Assembly (NCBI RefSeq): GCF_004770475.1
Contig: NZ_RQHK01000007.1
Coordinates: 1-7,223, forward strand
Direction of reading: 5' to 3'
Source: Leptospira mtsangambouensis
Lineage (GTDB): Bacteria; Spirochaetota; Leptospiria; Leptospirales; Leptospiraceae
DNA length: 7,223 bases
The position numbers and the translations under genes are program-made. This document shows, piece by piece, positions 1 through 6,018 of the stretch; position 1 is the stretch's first letter, and every line of letters begins with the position of its first letter. The notes under the pieces were generated by a model that had not been told where the DNA came from, did not search any database, and saw nothing but the letters and a program-made list of their open reading frames with translations.

Positions 1-33
1 ACCAATTGCTTCTAATACACTTAAAGGATTCAT
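1..33 (-). CDS. Start of a hypothetical gene in the next cassette (partial)
   Basis: An ATG at 33 opens a frame that runs off the left edge of the window, giving MNPLSVLEAIG (11 residues). It lies 34 nt inside the cassette that begins at the attC1 boundary (66/67) and is on the same strand as every other gene, which is where the cassette's gene should start. A weak purine run (AAGAA) precedes the ATG, with no strong ribosome binding site. Eleven residues are too few to assign a family. The call rests mainly on position in the array. Confidence 0.45.
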   Translation of the reverse strand, partial: MNPLSVLEAIG

Positions 34-49
34 ATTCTTAGATTAATTT

Positions 50-67
50 TGTTTTATTTCGCATAAC
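50..67 (-). repeat. Start-side terminal arm of the left-hand cassette
   Basis: Read on the minus strand this is GTTATGCGAAATAAAACA. It has the layout seen at the start of the six complete cassettes: GTT, seven cassette-specific bases, A at position 11, then seven more bases. Its partner arm lies outside the window. By analogy, the plus strand at the end of this cassette should read GTTATGCGAAGTAAAACA or something close. Confidence 0.6.
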
Positions 68-224
68 GAACTAGACTAACCGACGTAGGCTGACCCTGAG
101 TCCCGACGGGACGTTAGGGACTGGCCACGACACTTGCGCAGGCAAGGGGAGTGCCAGAAGCCTATGTGTCGCAGACCGAACGAGGGCGTAAGTCCCGAAG
201 TGAAGCGGTTAGTCGTTGTTATAC
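61..224 (-). repeat. attC1, attC-like recombination site (family A) ending cassette a
   Basis: This 164-bp GC-rich repeat sits between AT-rich genes. On the minus strand it runs R'' (224-218), a 3-nt spacer, L'' (214-206), a branched interior, L' (82-74), a 6-nt spacer and R' GTTATGC (67-61). The two L boxes, GACTAACCG and CGGTTAGTC on the plus strand, are perfectly complementary. Inside, TAGGCT (86-91) pairs with AGCCTA (159-164) and encloses two hairpins, GTCCC-GAC-GGGAC and CTTGC-GCAG-GCAAG. The R/L/structured-core plan is that of an integron attC, though the length is above average and R departs from GTTRRRY at one base. The L spacer asymmetry (3 against 6 nt) is shared by all complete copies here. 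Confidence 0.75.
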
Positions 225-880
225 GCTGTTGTGCTTATTGTCAATAACAGATTATTTTTTACTTAAGAGCGTGTTGATTGTTTTTCTAGCTTAGAAGCAT
301 AATAGATTTATATCAAGTGTTTTGTATATCTTCTTGTTCTATTTCTTCGTCGTCTCCAGCAAGATGAGCCATTATTAAATCTTCTAATGTTATTAATGTA
401 TTATCCCACTTTTCAATTGCTGCGTGGAAGTCATGTGCTGCAAATTTAAGAAAATCATTTACATCTTTAAGATAATTTGATTCAGTATTTTCGTCAATAA
501 GATTGATTAGATGTTGGATTTCGAAGCGAAGCATTAATCTTTCAACTTCAGGGTTTGGGTAATGCTTTGTAAAAATATCAAGTGTCGAGTATTTTGTTCG
601 TAGTTTCTGAATTATTTCAGCTATTAGTTCGTTAAACTCAGGAAGATATGTGTCTTCTTCATTATCTAATTTATCACCTAGATCTTCCAATTTAGAAAGT
701 AGTTCGTCTTCATTTGCTCTTGCCAGAGCGTATACTAATGTATGAAAAATTCGAACATTTTCGTCAAAAAATTCTGGAGTTTCATCGTATCCATTAAAAT
801 TATCTTCATCATTTTCCATTGTTTTACTCATATCTGTAAATTAAAAATTTTTGAATTAAAATTAGCACAATAGCGTATAA
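67..880 (-). mobile_element. Gene cassette a (acidic protein plus attC1)
   Basis: The boundaries are placed at G|TT in the two flanking R' boxes. The start arm on the minus strand (881-864) reads GTTATACGCTATTGTGCT. The plus strand at the end arm (218-235) reads GTTATACGCTGTTGTGCT. The arms are thus inverted repeats matching at 17 of 18 positions, the only mismatch being position 11 (A opposite C when the arms pair). Between the gene's stop codon and the end arm are about 77 nt of AT-rich sequence with no gene or clear terminator. Confidence 0.75.
313..831 (-). CDS. Hypothetical, very acidic 172-residue protein
   Basis: I do not recognise the family. I count about 43 Asp/Glu against 14 Lys/Arg, a net charge near -29, with acidic clusters at both ends (residues 6-24 and 157-169) and a predicted largely helical middle. 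There is no signal peptide or membrane segment, so a soluble cytoplasmic protein is likely. The start at 831 (MSKTMEN) has only a poor ribosome binding site; a second ATG lies four codons in. It is the only gene of cassette a. Strong acidity and small size leave open a DNA-mimic or antitoxin-like role, but nothing in the sequence demonstrates either. Confidence 0.75.
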   Translation of the reverse strand: MSKTMENDEDNFNGYDETPEFFDENVRIFHTLVYALARANEDELLSKLEDLGDKLDNEEDTYLPEFNELIAEIIQKLRTKYSTLDIFTKHYPNPEVERLMLRFEIQHLINLIDENTESNYLKDVNDFLKFAAHDFHAAIEKWDNTLITLEDLIMAHLAGDDEEIEQEDIQNT

Positions 881-1037
881 CGAACTAGACTAACCGACGT
901 AGGCTGGCCCTGAGTCCCGACGGGACGTTAGGGACTGGAACGACGCTTGCGCAAGCAAGAGGAGTGCCAGAAGCCTATGTGTCGGAGACCGAGCGAGGGC
1001 GCCAGTCCCGAAGTGAAGCGGTTAGTCGCTGTTATGC
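875..1037 (-). repeat. attC2, attC-like site (family A) ending cassette b
   Basis: This 163-bp copy is very close to attC1 and attC3. R'' is at 1031-1037 and R' at 875-881. The L stem GACTAACCG (888-896) pairs with CGGTTAGTC (1019-1027), with the same 6-nt (GAACTA) and 3-nt spacers. The interior TAGGCT/AGCCTA stem encloses the GTCCC/GGGAC hairpin and a CTTGC/GCAAG hairpin. The outer core carries the cassette-b-specific bases (GTTATGCGTA on the plus strand at 1031) and not those of its neighbours. Confidence 0.75.
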
Positions 1038-1053
1038 GTAGTTCATTCTTAGC

Positions 1054-2535
1054 TTATCTATGTTTATTTTTAGCTAGTTTTGATTCGTTTAATTTTACAA
1101 TATCTAATGCTTGTCTAAAACAAGGGTGTATTTCCCATTCCATTCCAAAGTCAGAATTAGTTCTATTTGATAAAAAATCGGGCATTTCTTCAAAATAATA
1201 ATGATGATATTGGTCTGTTTCTATGTTAGATCTTGCAACGATGAACCCAATTCTATATAAAAAATGGCCGATTTGTAAAGGTGAGTTTACTTTTTCTCCA
1301 TCAATAATTGTCGAAAGGTGATTTAGAATTTTATTTTTAATTGTTAATATCAACTCATCCCTAGATAGTCTTCGTTCAACTCCACGAAATGCGTTTATAA
1401 TTTCTTCTATGTCCTTACTTTGATGCTTATGCTCCGATATTAAGTCAGATATTCTTTTTTTGCCGTATTCTCCCCAGACTGTTGTTAGAATATTTCGATT
1501 TATTAGTGTTTTGTTTTCTGATAAAGCTTGTTTTTGCGCGAGTTTGCATAATTGGATCCCCCATCTCGGTCTGCTGTATGATAGAGTATATAAAACTCTG
1601 TAAGTATATTGTAGCTTTGCACCCCATTCCATTTGTTTTTCAAATACTTGATTAAGGTAGTAGTTATCTTTGTAGCTCGTATAATACTCTTTTTTTCTTG
1701 CAATCTTATTCTTATTAAATTCATACTCAAGTCTCTTATAAAGCAATTGCTTGAAAACTGATTCAGACCACTTTAATTCTTGAACATATTGTTCAACTTT
1801 ATCCAATGATTCATCAAATCTTCTTATGATTGGCCAGACATCAGATCTCATTGTAATTCGGAAGCTTATATCTTTTACATCTTGCAGTAAATATCTACAA
1901 GCTGAGAAGAAAGTGCTTAGTTCTAAAAGTTCTTTTTCTTTATTTTGAAATGTTGCATCTAAGTCATCTATTAAGAAGATAATGTAATTACAATTAAATC
2001 TTTTGAGAAGTTCTAATTCATTTTTTATTGGAATCTTTTCAGTTGTAATTTGTTTTTTTTCAATTACAAGTTTTAATCTATCGAGTAATGAGCTAATTAT
2101 GGATCTTGAGCGAAATCCTTCTAATTCAGCGGTTTCAACTAAAGAAATCGAGTCATCGCTAAGCGCTAAATTTATGTTTTTTGCTATTTCTCTATTTATG
2201 ATAGTGGCAATTCTTTTCATCCAATCTGCAATATAATCTTGCGGATTTTCAAGAGTTGATTTTAAGTTTAACCTTTCTCTTGAAATATCAGCTCCTCTAA
2301 TTTTAACGATAAGGGGTTTTATATCTAAATAATGATCTGGAATGGAAAGCCATTGAATTAATGCCGATTTTCCAATCCCTTTTTTTGCTGTAGCAATAAC
2401 AATTTTTTCATTTAAGTTTGTAAATGTTTTTATGTTTGGAAGTTCTACGAAATATCGTTTAAGTTCTCCAGGTTCGATATCATCACCGGCTTCGTTGCCA
2501 AAATTTATTGATCTGAGTTCTTGTGTTGTTAGCAT
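1054..2535 (-). CDS. P-loop ATPase, Sll1717-like, possible defence protein
   Basis: This 493-residue soluble protein has an N-terminal ATPase core. The Walker A motif AKKGIGKS (residues 50-57) carries Ala at the usual first Gly. The Walker B motif IIFLIDDLD (185-193) has tandem acids. The segment FRITMRSDVW (225-234) is followed by an Arg-Arg pair (238-239), resembling the sensor region of STAND/KAP-type ATPases. SRPRWGIQLCKLA lies in the helical C-terminal part, and the end carries a WEIHPCFRQAL block. From memory this arrangement matches proteins named 'P-loop ATPase, Sll1717 family', whose exact function is unsettled and which recur near defence genes. The start is well supported by AAGGA 6 nt upstream. 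It is the sole gene of its cassette, so any partner must be in trans or fused. ATPase assignment is firm, the family fairly firm, the defence role inferred. Confidence 0.85.
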   Translation of the reverse strand: MLTTQELRSINFGNEAGDDIEPGELKRYFVELPNIKTFTNLNEKIVIATAKKGIGKSALIQWLSIPDHYLDIKPLIVKIRGADISRERLNLKSTLENPQDYIADWMKRIATIINREIAKNINLALSDDSISLVETAELEGFRSRSIISSLLDRLKLVIEKKQITTEKIPIKNELELLKRFNCNYIIFLIDDLDATFQNKEKELLELSTFFSACRYLLQDVKDISFRITMRSDVWPIIRRFDESLDKVEQYVQELKWSESVFKQLLYKRLEYEFNKNKIARKKEYYTSYKDNYYLNQVFEKQMEWGAKLQYTYRVLYTLSYSRPRWGIQLCKLAQKQALSENKTLINRNILTTVWGEYGKKRISDLISEHKHQSKDIEEIINAFRGVERRLSRDELILTIKNKILNHLSTIIDGEKVNSPLQIGHFLYRIGFIVARSNIETDQYHHYYFEEMPDFLSNRTNSDFGMEWEIHPCFRQALDIVKLNESKLAKNKHR

Positions 2536-2541
2536 TTTTTT

Positions 2542-2546
2542 TCCTT
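2542..2546 (-). promoter_or_regulatory. Ribosome binding site of the ATPase gene
   Basis: AAGGA on the minus strand is separated by 6 nt of A from the ATG at 2535. It is one of only two good Shine-Dalgarno sequences in the array and fixes the start of the ATPase. Only about 36 nt separate the ATG from the cassette boundary, leaving no room for a full promoter inside the cassette. Confidence 0.7.
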
Positions 2547-2571
2547 TTTATGATTATTTTGAATGAATTAC

Positions 2572-2735
2572 GCATAACGAACTAGACTAACCGACGTGGG
2601 CTGGCCCTGAGTCCCGGACGGGACGTTAGGGATTGGCGCGACGCTTGCGTAAGCAAGAGGAGTGCCAAAAGCCTATGTGTCGTAGACCGAACGAGGGCGC
2701 CAGTCCCGAAGTGAAGCGGTTAGTCGCTGTTATGC
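2572..2735 (-). repeat. attC3, attC-like site (family A) ending cassette c
   Basis: This 164-bp copy has R' at 2572-2578 and R'' at 2729-2735. The L stem GACTAACCG (2585-2593) pairs with CGGTTAGTC (2717-2725), with spacers GAACTA and GCT. The central stem here is TGGGCT against AGCCTA, so one A-T pair of attC1/2 is a G-T wobble. The first hairpin carries one extra base (GTCCCGGACGGGAC), which lengthens its stem. These changes keep the fold and so support it. Confidence 0.75.
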
Positions 2736-2780
2736 GCAGTAAATGGTCGCTATAATAAGAGTAAGACTATTATATAATTT

Positions 2781-3473
2781 CTATTCTATTATAATTATCT
2801 TATTCTTTTCATTTTCAGATTGATTAGAATTACTTTCTTTGTCGAACCAATTTATATGATTTTTTCTCACTTTGTGAAAGCGCACAATTGGGTTGTCACT
2901 TTTAGTAAGATATATTCTAAAATTATTCATAGGAAAGTCTCTTTCTAGTTTTTCTTTCCACATTTCAGAAATATGTTTTCCTATGTTCCAAGCATCTTTG
3001 AAATCAGGATGTTCGGTATCCCAGAATGGCTCATCGGGTAAGTCTGCAGAATGGGTAAATAAATCAAGTATGTGTAAGTGATTTATGAAACATTCAGCTT
3101 CAATAGGATCTGTTGGAATTTTTGCTACCTTTGAATATTCACTTTTAATAAAAATCATTCCATTTATATCGATAAATTCAGGCCAAAAGTAATCAGATAT
3201 AATTTTGTGTATCCAACCTACTTGAGCATTATCATTTGGAAGATTTCCTTCAAATCCATTCGAAATTCGTTTTTGAGCCTTTGATAAAATCTCTTTATAA
3301 TCTTCCTTAAACATTGCAGAGGTTGTTTTCTCAACTTTCGCTGCAACTTGCTGGATTGTGATATATTCTGAAGGATGTTTGAAGTTCAGCCTATTAGTAT
3401 CAGCAAAGCGAGCAAAAAATTCGAAAAGAATTATTGCTTCATCTTCACTTATTTCTAAAGAATATTTTTTCAT
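2781..3473 (-). CDS. Hypothetical 230-residue soluble protein
   Basis: The N-terminus, with ISEDEAIILFEFFARF at residues 8-23, is of a kind I have seen at the start of many small uncharacterised bacterial proteins (an 'SEDEAxxLFEFxxR' opening). After it come a helical, Lys/Glu-rich segment to about residue 75 and a Trp/aromatic-rich middle (GWIHKIISDYFWPEF, 106-120). The tail is basic and Asn/Ser/Glu-rich and ends in IIIIE. I see no catalytic motif, membrane segment or signal peptide, and I do not assign a function. The start has AAGGA 4 nt upstream. A 13-codon leader frame (MNEYLFHCRNLRK, 3514-3473) ends in a TAATG overlap with the ATG; it may be chance. The 3' end is 35 nt from the cassette's end arm. 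Confidence 0.75.
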   Translation of the reverse strand: MKKYSLEISEDEAIILFEFFARFADTNRLNFKHPSEYITIQQVAAKVEKTTSAMFKEDYKEILSKAQKRISNGFEGNLPNDNAQVGWIHKIISDYFWPEFIDINGMIFIKSEYSKVAKIPTDPIEAECFINHLHILDLFTHSADLPDEPFWDTEHPDFKDAWNIGKHISEMWKEKLERDFPMNNFRIYLTKSDNPIVRFHKVRKNHINWFDKESNSNQSENEKNKIIIIE

Positions 3474-3477
3474 TATT

Positions 3478-3482
3478 TCCTT
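3478..3482 (-). promoter_or_regulatory. Ribosome binding site of the 230-residue protein gene
   Basis: AAGGA on the minus strand lies 4 nt before the ATG at 3473, slightly closer than ideal. The leader between it and the cassette boundary at 3557 is about 75 nt of AT-rich sequence. It contains a possible -10 (TATCTT) but no convincing -35, so I do not call a promoter. Confidence 0.6.
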
Positions 3483-3551
3483 AAATTTCTACAATGGAAA
3501 AGATACTCATTCATTTTTGTATTTAAGTTTTAAATTTTGACCGTTTATTGC

Positions 3552-3767
3552 GCATAACGAACTAGGCTTCTCGAAGTTTCCTGTAGCCGAGCCTCCGAAG
3601 GAGGCGTTGGCGTCGGCGCGTCTTGTTGCGAAGCAAGAAGCGTGCCGGAAGGGAATTTGCCGTAGGCCAAGCGCGGGCCCCGCGAAGAGGAGGACTTCAG
3701 CGAAGCGAAACAGAAGTCCGTAACGAGCGGATAAGGTCCCAAGCGAAGCGAGAAACCGTTGTTAATT
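3552..3767 (-). repeat. attC4, long attC-like site (family B) ending ORF-less cassette d
   Basis: At 216 bp this is the longest site and clearly a different subfamily, with the same outer plan. R' is GCATAAC (3552-3558), followed by spacer GAACTA. The L stem GGCTTCTCG (3565-3573) pairs with CGAGAAACC (3749-3757) at 8 of 9 positions, followed by spacer GTT and R'' GTTAATT (3761-3767). Inside are a CCTCC-GAA-GGAGG hairpin, a TTTCCT/AGGGAA central stem, a CGCGG-GCC-CCGCG hairpin and a perfect 7-bp stem GGACTTC/GAAGTCC. The last two hairpins are extra relative to family A. A 65-codon frame crosses it but is a by-product of the structured sequence. Confidence 0.7.
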
Positions 3768-3970
3768 GCAGTTAGTTATTATAGAAAAGATTTCGAGTCG
3801 AAAGGCAACACCTTTGAGCGCAAATTTTCTCTTAGATTTTAAAAAGCATAAATCGCAAATTGCACTTTCGTGGAGATAATAACTTCAATCGTTCTCTTTT
3901 TAAGCGTTAAACGACACAGCCTCTTAAAAAATTTGCGCGTTTTTTCTTTTGATTAACTAATTGCAATTAA
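3558..3970 (-). mobile_element. Cassette d, ORF-less mini-cassette with attC4
   Basis: The cassette is 413 bp, half of it attC4. The start arm (minus strand, 3971-3954) reads GTTAATTGCAATTAGTTA. The plus strand of the end arm (3761-3778) reads GTTAATTGCAGTTAGTTA, 17 of 18 matching with the A/G difference at position 11. Its core (GTTAATT) differs from the GTTAT of every other cassette, yet both ends changed together, which strongly supports paired cassette ends. The roughly 175 bp between the arms hold no frame of useful length on either strand. Confidence 0.7.
3779..3950 (+). ncRNA. Candidate structured RNA in the ORF-less cassette, opposite strand
   Basis: The unique part of cassette d has no plausible gene but much symmetry. 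TTTCGA-G-TCGAAA is at 3791-3803 and AAAGG-CAACA-CCTTT at 3801-3815. An 11-bp perfect inverted repeat, GCGCAAATTTT (3818-3828) with AAAATTTGCGC (3928-3938), closes about 100 nt. On the plus strand the second arm is followed at once by a T-rich tract (3940-3950: six T, C, four T), as at an intrinsic terminator. A TATTAT at 3776-3781 could be a -10 box, but I see no -35 at the right distance. A 20-30-codon plus-strand frame without an ATG also runs through here. A plus-strand RNA is an inference; the segment could equally be decayed sequence. Confidence 0.3.
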
Positions 3971-4130
3971 CGAACTAGGGGAGACGACGTTCCCTGACCC
4001 TGAGTCCCGGCGACGGGACGTTAGGGACTGGCACGTAGCTTGCGTATGCGAGCGAGTGACAGAAAGGGAATGTGTCGCAGACCGAGCGAGGGCGTAAGTC
4101 CCGAAGCGAAGCGGTTAGTCGCTGTTATAT
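3965..4130 (-). repeat. attC5, attC-like site (family A variant) ending cassette e
   Basis: This 166-bp site has R' AATTAAC (3965-3971), spacer GAACTA, R'' GTTATAT (4124-4130) and spacer GCT. The central stem is TTCCCT (3990-3995) with AGGGAA (4065-4070), a different sequence from attC1-3 but equally paired. The L boxes do not match: GGGGAGACG (3978-3986) faces CGGTTAGTC (4112-4120), which would need GACTAACCG. The L stem that is paired in all other complete copies is therefore broken, suggesting a hybrid or damaged site. Confidence 0.7.
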
Positions 4131-4155
4131 GCAGTAAGTGCGAATTTAATTAGTT

Positions 4156-4193
4156 TATCCCCAAGCGAAACATGGATGTTAAGCTTGGGGATA
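4156..4193 (-). terminator. Stem-loop just after the membrane-protein gene, possible terminator
   Basis: An 11-bp perfect inverted repeat (4156-4166 with 4183-4193, core ATCCCCAAGC/GCTTGGGGAT) starts 7 nt after the stop codon at 4200. The loop contains a further AACA/TGTT pairing. The gene-strand side is followed by AAACTAATT and not by a clean U run. The opposite strand is followed by a T-rich stretch. It may terminate transcription in either direction or simply protect the mRNA end. It is the only such stem-loop after a gene in this window apart from the attC sites. Confidence 0.45.
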
Positions 4194-4199
4194 TTTATT

Positions 4200-5969
4200 T
4201 TATTTTGCAGAATTCCATTTTTTCTCAGACCAGTTGAAATTTAAATTAAAATTTGATTGGAATAACTCACCTAAATTAAAAAGGAAGGTTTCAGAATTCT
4301 TCATATTGATTTTATTTGAATGTGATTTAATATAGATTTCGAAAATAATATTATCAATAGATTTAATAAAACTTTTATATTTCTTCAATTTTAAGAAAAT
4401 ATATTTCATAGCTCCTGCAGGCATGAAGTCGCACGATAGATCACTGTCTTGTGAAGCTACATAAAAACCTAGGTAGATAATAGTATCAATGTAATTTTCT
4501 ATTCTATCGCTTTGTTTTAGGTCAATGAGTAGTTCGTATAATTCACAAATTCTCATAATTGATAAGCAGGCAGATGGAATGTTGTGTGCTTGTATTAGAT
4601 TAATGCATAGATTACGAGGTTCATAAAAGAAGGAGTATAAATGTTCATTCAAATAATTGTTTAATAGATCAGATTGATTATTATTGATTTTTTCTAAAAG
4701 ACCTTTGAATACACAAAAATTACAATCTAAAAGAATTAATGGATACTTATCGATCCGATAAGCTGAGTAATATTCAAAATACTTGTATAAAGCTTCGAAT
4801 ATATTGCTGAAAACATATTCGTTATTTCTGCTTATCATTATAGGTTGTTTGTTGATATCATATTTTATAATAACTTTTTCGGATACGCGGCTAAATGTTC
4901 GAATTATGTTTTCGTTAGTGTCATTGTCAGTTTCTTTTTTGAAGAAATCTTCACTGAAACAAAGGAATACGTTAAGGATATTGTTTATTTCATTGAAATT
5001 TTCTTTTGAGGATGAATCAACTAAATGTTCAAAAGTATCAAAGATATCGTTGCAAAAATTGAATTGTTCGTTTTTAATGTGATAAGATATTAATTTTTCT
5101 AGAGAATGAATTAATTCGGTTAGAAAGGGACGATAATTTACATTGACTGCTGAACTGTACAAGCTATTGATTATGCTGCAATACTCTAGCAAAAGCTTTT
5201 TTGATAATAATTGATCCTTTGAATTATGTAATTTTTTGAAAAGTCCGTCATATGACGATAATAAGGAATCTAAAGCCCGATTAAAATCGGTAATATATAT
5301 ATTTGTTAAATTATAGTTTAATATATTTGTAATAACTGCAAAAATATTCTCATAGTTTTCGCTAATTTGGATTTCAATTTTTTCATTTCTCTCTTTGTCT
5401 TTCTCATGGATTAGTTTTAGTTTAGCTAATTCCTTTTTGTTAAGTTCTGTATTTTCTTCAATTCCATGCGTCGAAATTATGATTGATTTTGATAGATACG
5501 AAAAATCAATTGAAGGTAAGCCATAATTTTTATATAAATATATGGTTAGTTTGTTAAAATCAATATTTTTAAGGTAATTCTCAATAAAATTCCCTGGATT
5601 TATTTGCTTTATTGCAAAGATAATAAACAAAACAATCGGAAGAAAATTTATATAAAATAATATAAATATAGATAGTGAAAATTTATTTGATGAGATTAGG
5701 TTATAGGAATTGAAATTTATGCAAGCTATGAAATCGTATTCCTTAATTGTTAAAAGATAGCTTGATAATCCCGATATAAAAATTATGAATAAGGCTATAA
5801 AAAAGTATATTAATAATCTTATGTCTTTGATGAATTTATAACCATTAAAACTGCTATGCTCTTTGTTTGTTAGTTGTATGAATACGAAAAGAATTGGCAA
5901 TATAATGCTGAAAGATGTAATCTGTGCATTGAAAATGGTATTGTAATATGTTAATAAATTATTATTCAT
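4200..5969 (-). CDS. Hypothetical protein with three N-terminal membrane helices
   Basis: I do not recognise the family. From the ATG at 5969 it is 589 residues. Hydrophobic segments at about residues 18-33, 52-74 and 98-120 are strong candidate transmembrane helices. They are followed by about 465 hydrophilic, helix-rich residues, including a Lys/Glu-rich coiled-coil-like stretch (around 160-200) and a long region dominated by Leu, Ile, Asn and Ser that may be a helical repeat array. I see no enzymatic motif. An in-frame GTG at 6011, inside the cassette's start arm, would add 14 residues (MQNLSLSRPGLANI). That segment is GC-rich, unlike the rest of the gene, and neither start has a clear ribosome binding site, so I prefer 5969. 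A membrane-anchored effector or sensor is possible given the neighbours, but only by association. Confidence 0.75.
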   Translation of the reverse strand: MNNNLLTYYNTIFNAQITSFSIILPILFVFIQLTNKEHSSFNGYKFIKDIRLLIYFFIALFIIFISGLSSYLLTIKEYDFIACINFNSYNLISSNKFSLSIFILFYINFLPIVLFIIFAIKQINPGNFIENYLKNIDFNKLTIYLYKNYGLPSIDFSYLSKSIIISTHGIEENTELNKKELAKLKLIHEKDKERNEKIEIQISENYENIFAVITNILNYNLTNIYITDFNRALDSLLSSYDGLFKKLHNSKDQLLSKKLLLEYCSIINSLYSSAVNVNYRPFLTELIHSLEKLISYHIKNEQFNFCNDIFDTFEHLVDSSSKENFNEINNILNVFLCFSEDFFKKETDNDTNENIIRTFSRVSEKVIIKYDINKQPIMISRNNEYVFSNIFEALYKYFEYYSAYRIDKYPLILLDCNFCVFKGLLEKINNNQSDLLNNYLNEHLYSFFYEPRNLCINLIQAHNIPSACLSIMRICELYELLIDLKQSDRIENYIDTIIYLGFYVASQDSDLSCDFMPAGAMKYIFLKLKKYKSFIKSIDNIIFEIYIKSHSNKINMKNSETFLFNLGELFQSNFNLNFNWSEKKWNSAK

Positions 5970-6018
5970 AATATTGGCGAGGCCAGGACGGCTGAGCGAA
6001 AGATTTTGCACTTATTGC

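Larger units (their letters stand above)
881..2577 (-). mobile_element. Gene cassette b (P-loop ATPase plus attC2)
   Basis: The cassette spans 1697 bp between G|TT cuts. The start arm (minus strand, 2578-2561) reads GTTATGCGTAATTCATTC. The plus strand of the end arm (1031-1048) reads GTTATGCGTAGTTCATTC. They match at 17 of 18 positions with the single difference at position 11 (A/G), and similarity stops at position 19. The ATPase stop codon lies 5 nt inside the end arm, so the gene nearly fills the cassette. Confidence 0.75.
2578..3557 (-). mobile_element. Gene cassette c (unknown 230-residue protein plus attC3)
   Basis: The start arm (minus strand from 3558) reads GTTATGCGCAATAAACGGTC. The plus strand of the end arm (from 2729) reads GTTATGCGCAGTAAATGGTC. 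They match at 18 of 20 positions, differing at position 11 (A/G, as in every cassette) and at 16 (C/T). In this cassette the similarity continues to position 20. Confidence 0.75.

Noticed and set aside
61..224. Reading the 160-bp repeats as a CRISPR array or as small insertion sequences
   Set aside because: Units are too long and unevenly spaced for CRISPR. The inverted repeats flank each gene and not each repeat, and there are no target duplications around the repeats, which does not fit an inserted element.
947..1198. Plus-strand open frame of 83 codons across attC2 and the end of the ATPase gene
   Set aside because: It runs through a structured repeat and then antisense to a well-supported gene; the frame is a by-product of both.
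1445..1730. Two short minus-strand frames inside the ATPase gene
   Set aside because: They overlap in other frames a gene with clear Walker motifs and a good ribosome binding site.
2536..2571. A promoter for the ATPase inside its cassette
   Set aside because: Only about 36 nt are available and half of that is the terminal arm; no -10/-35 pair can be placed.
3545..3742. Minus-strand open frame of 65 codons inside attC4
   Set aside because: It lies wholly within the structured repeat, its composition is that of the hairpins, and it has no ribosome binding site.
3779..3950. A small protein on the plus strand of the mini-cassette (21 codons from a TTG at 3815, or longer from an ATT)
   Set aside because: No ATG/GTG start or ribosome binding site, and inverted repeats shape much of the sequence; kept only as an RNA candidate.
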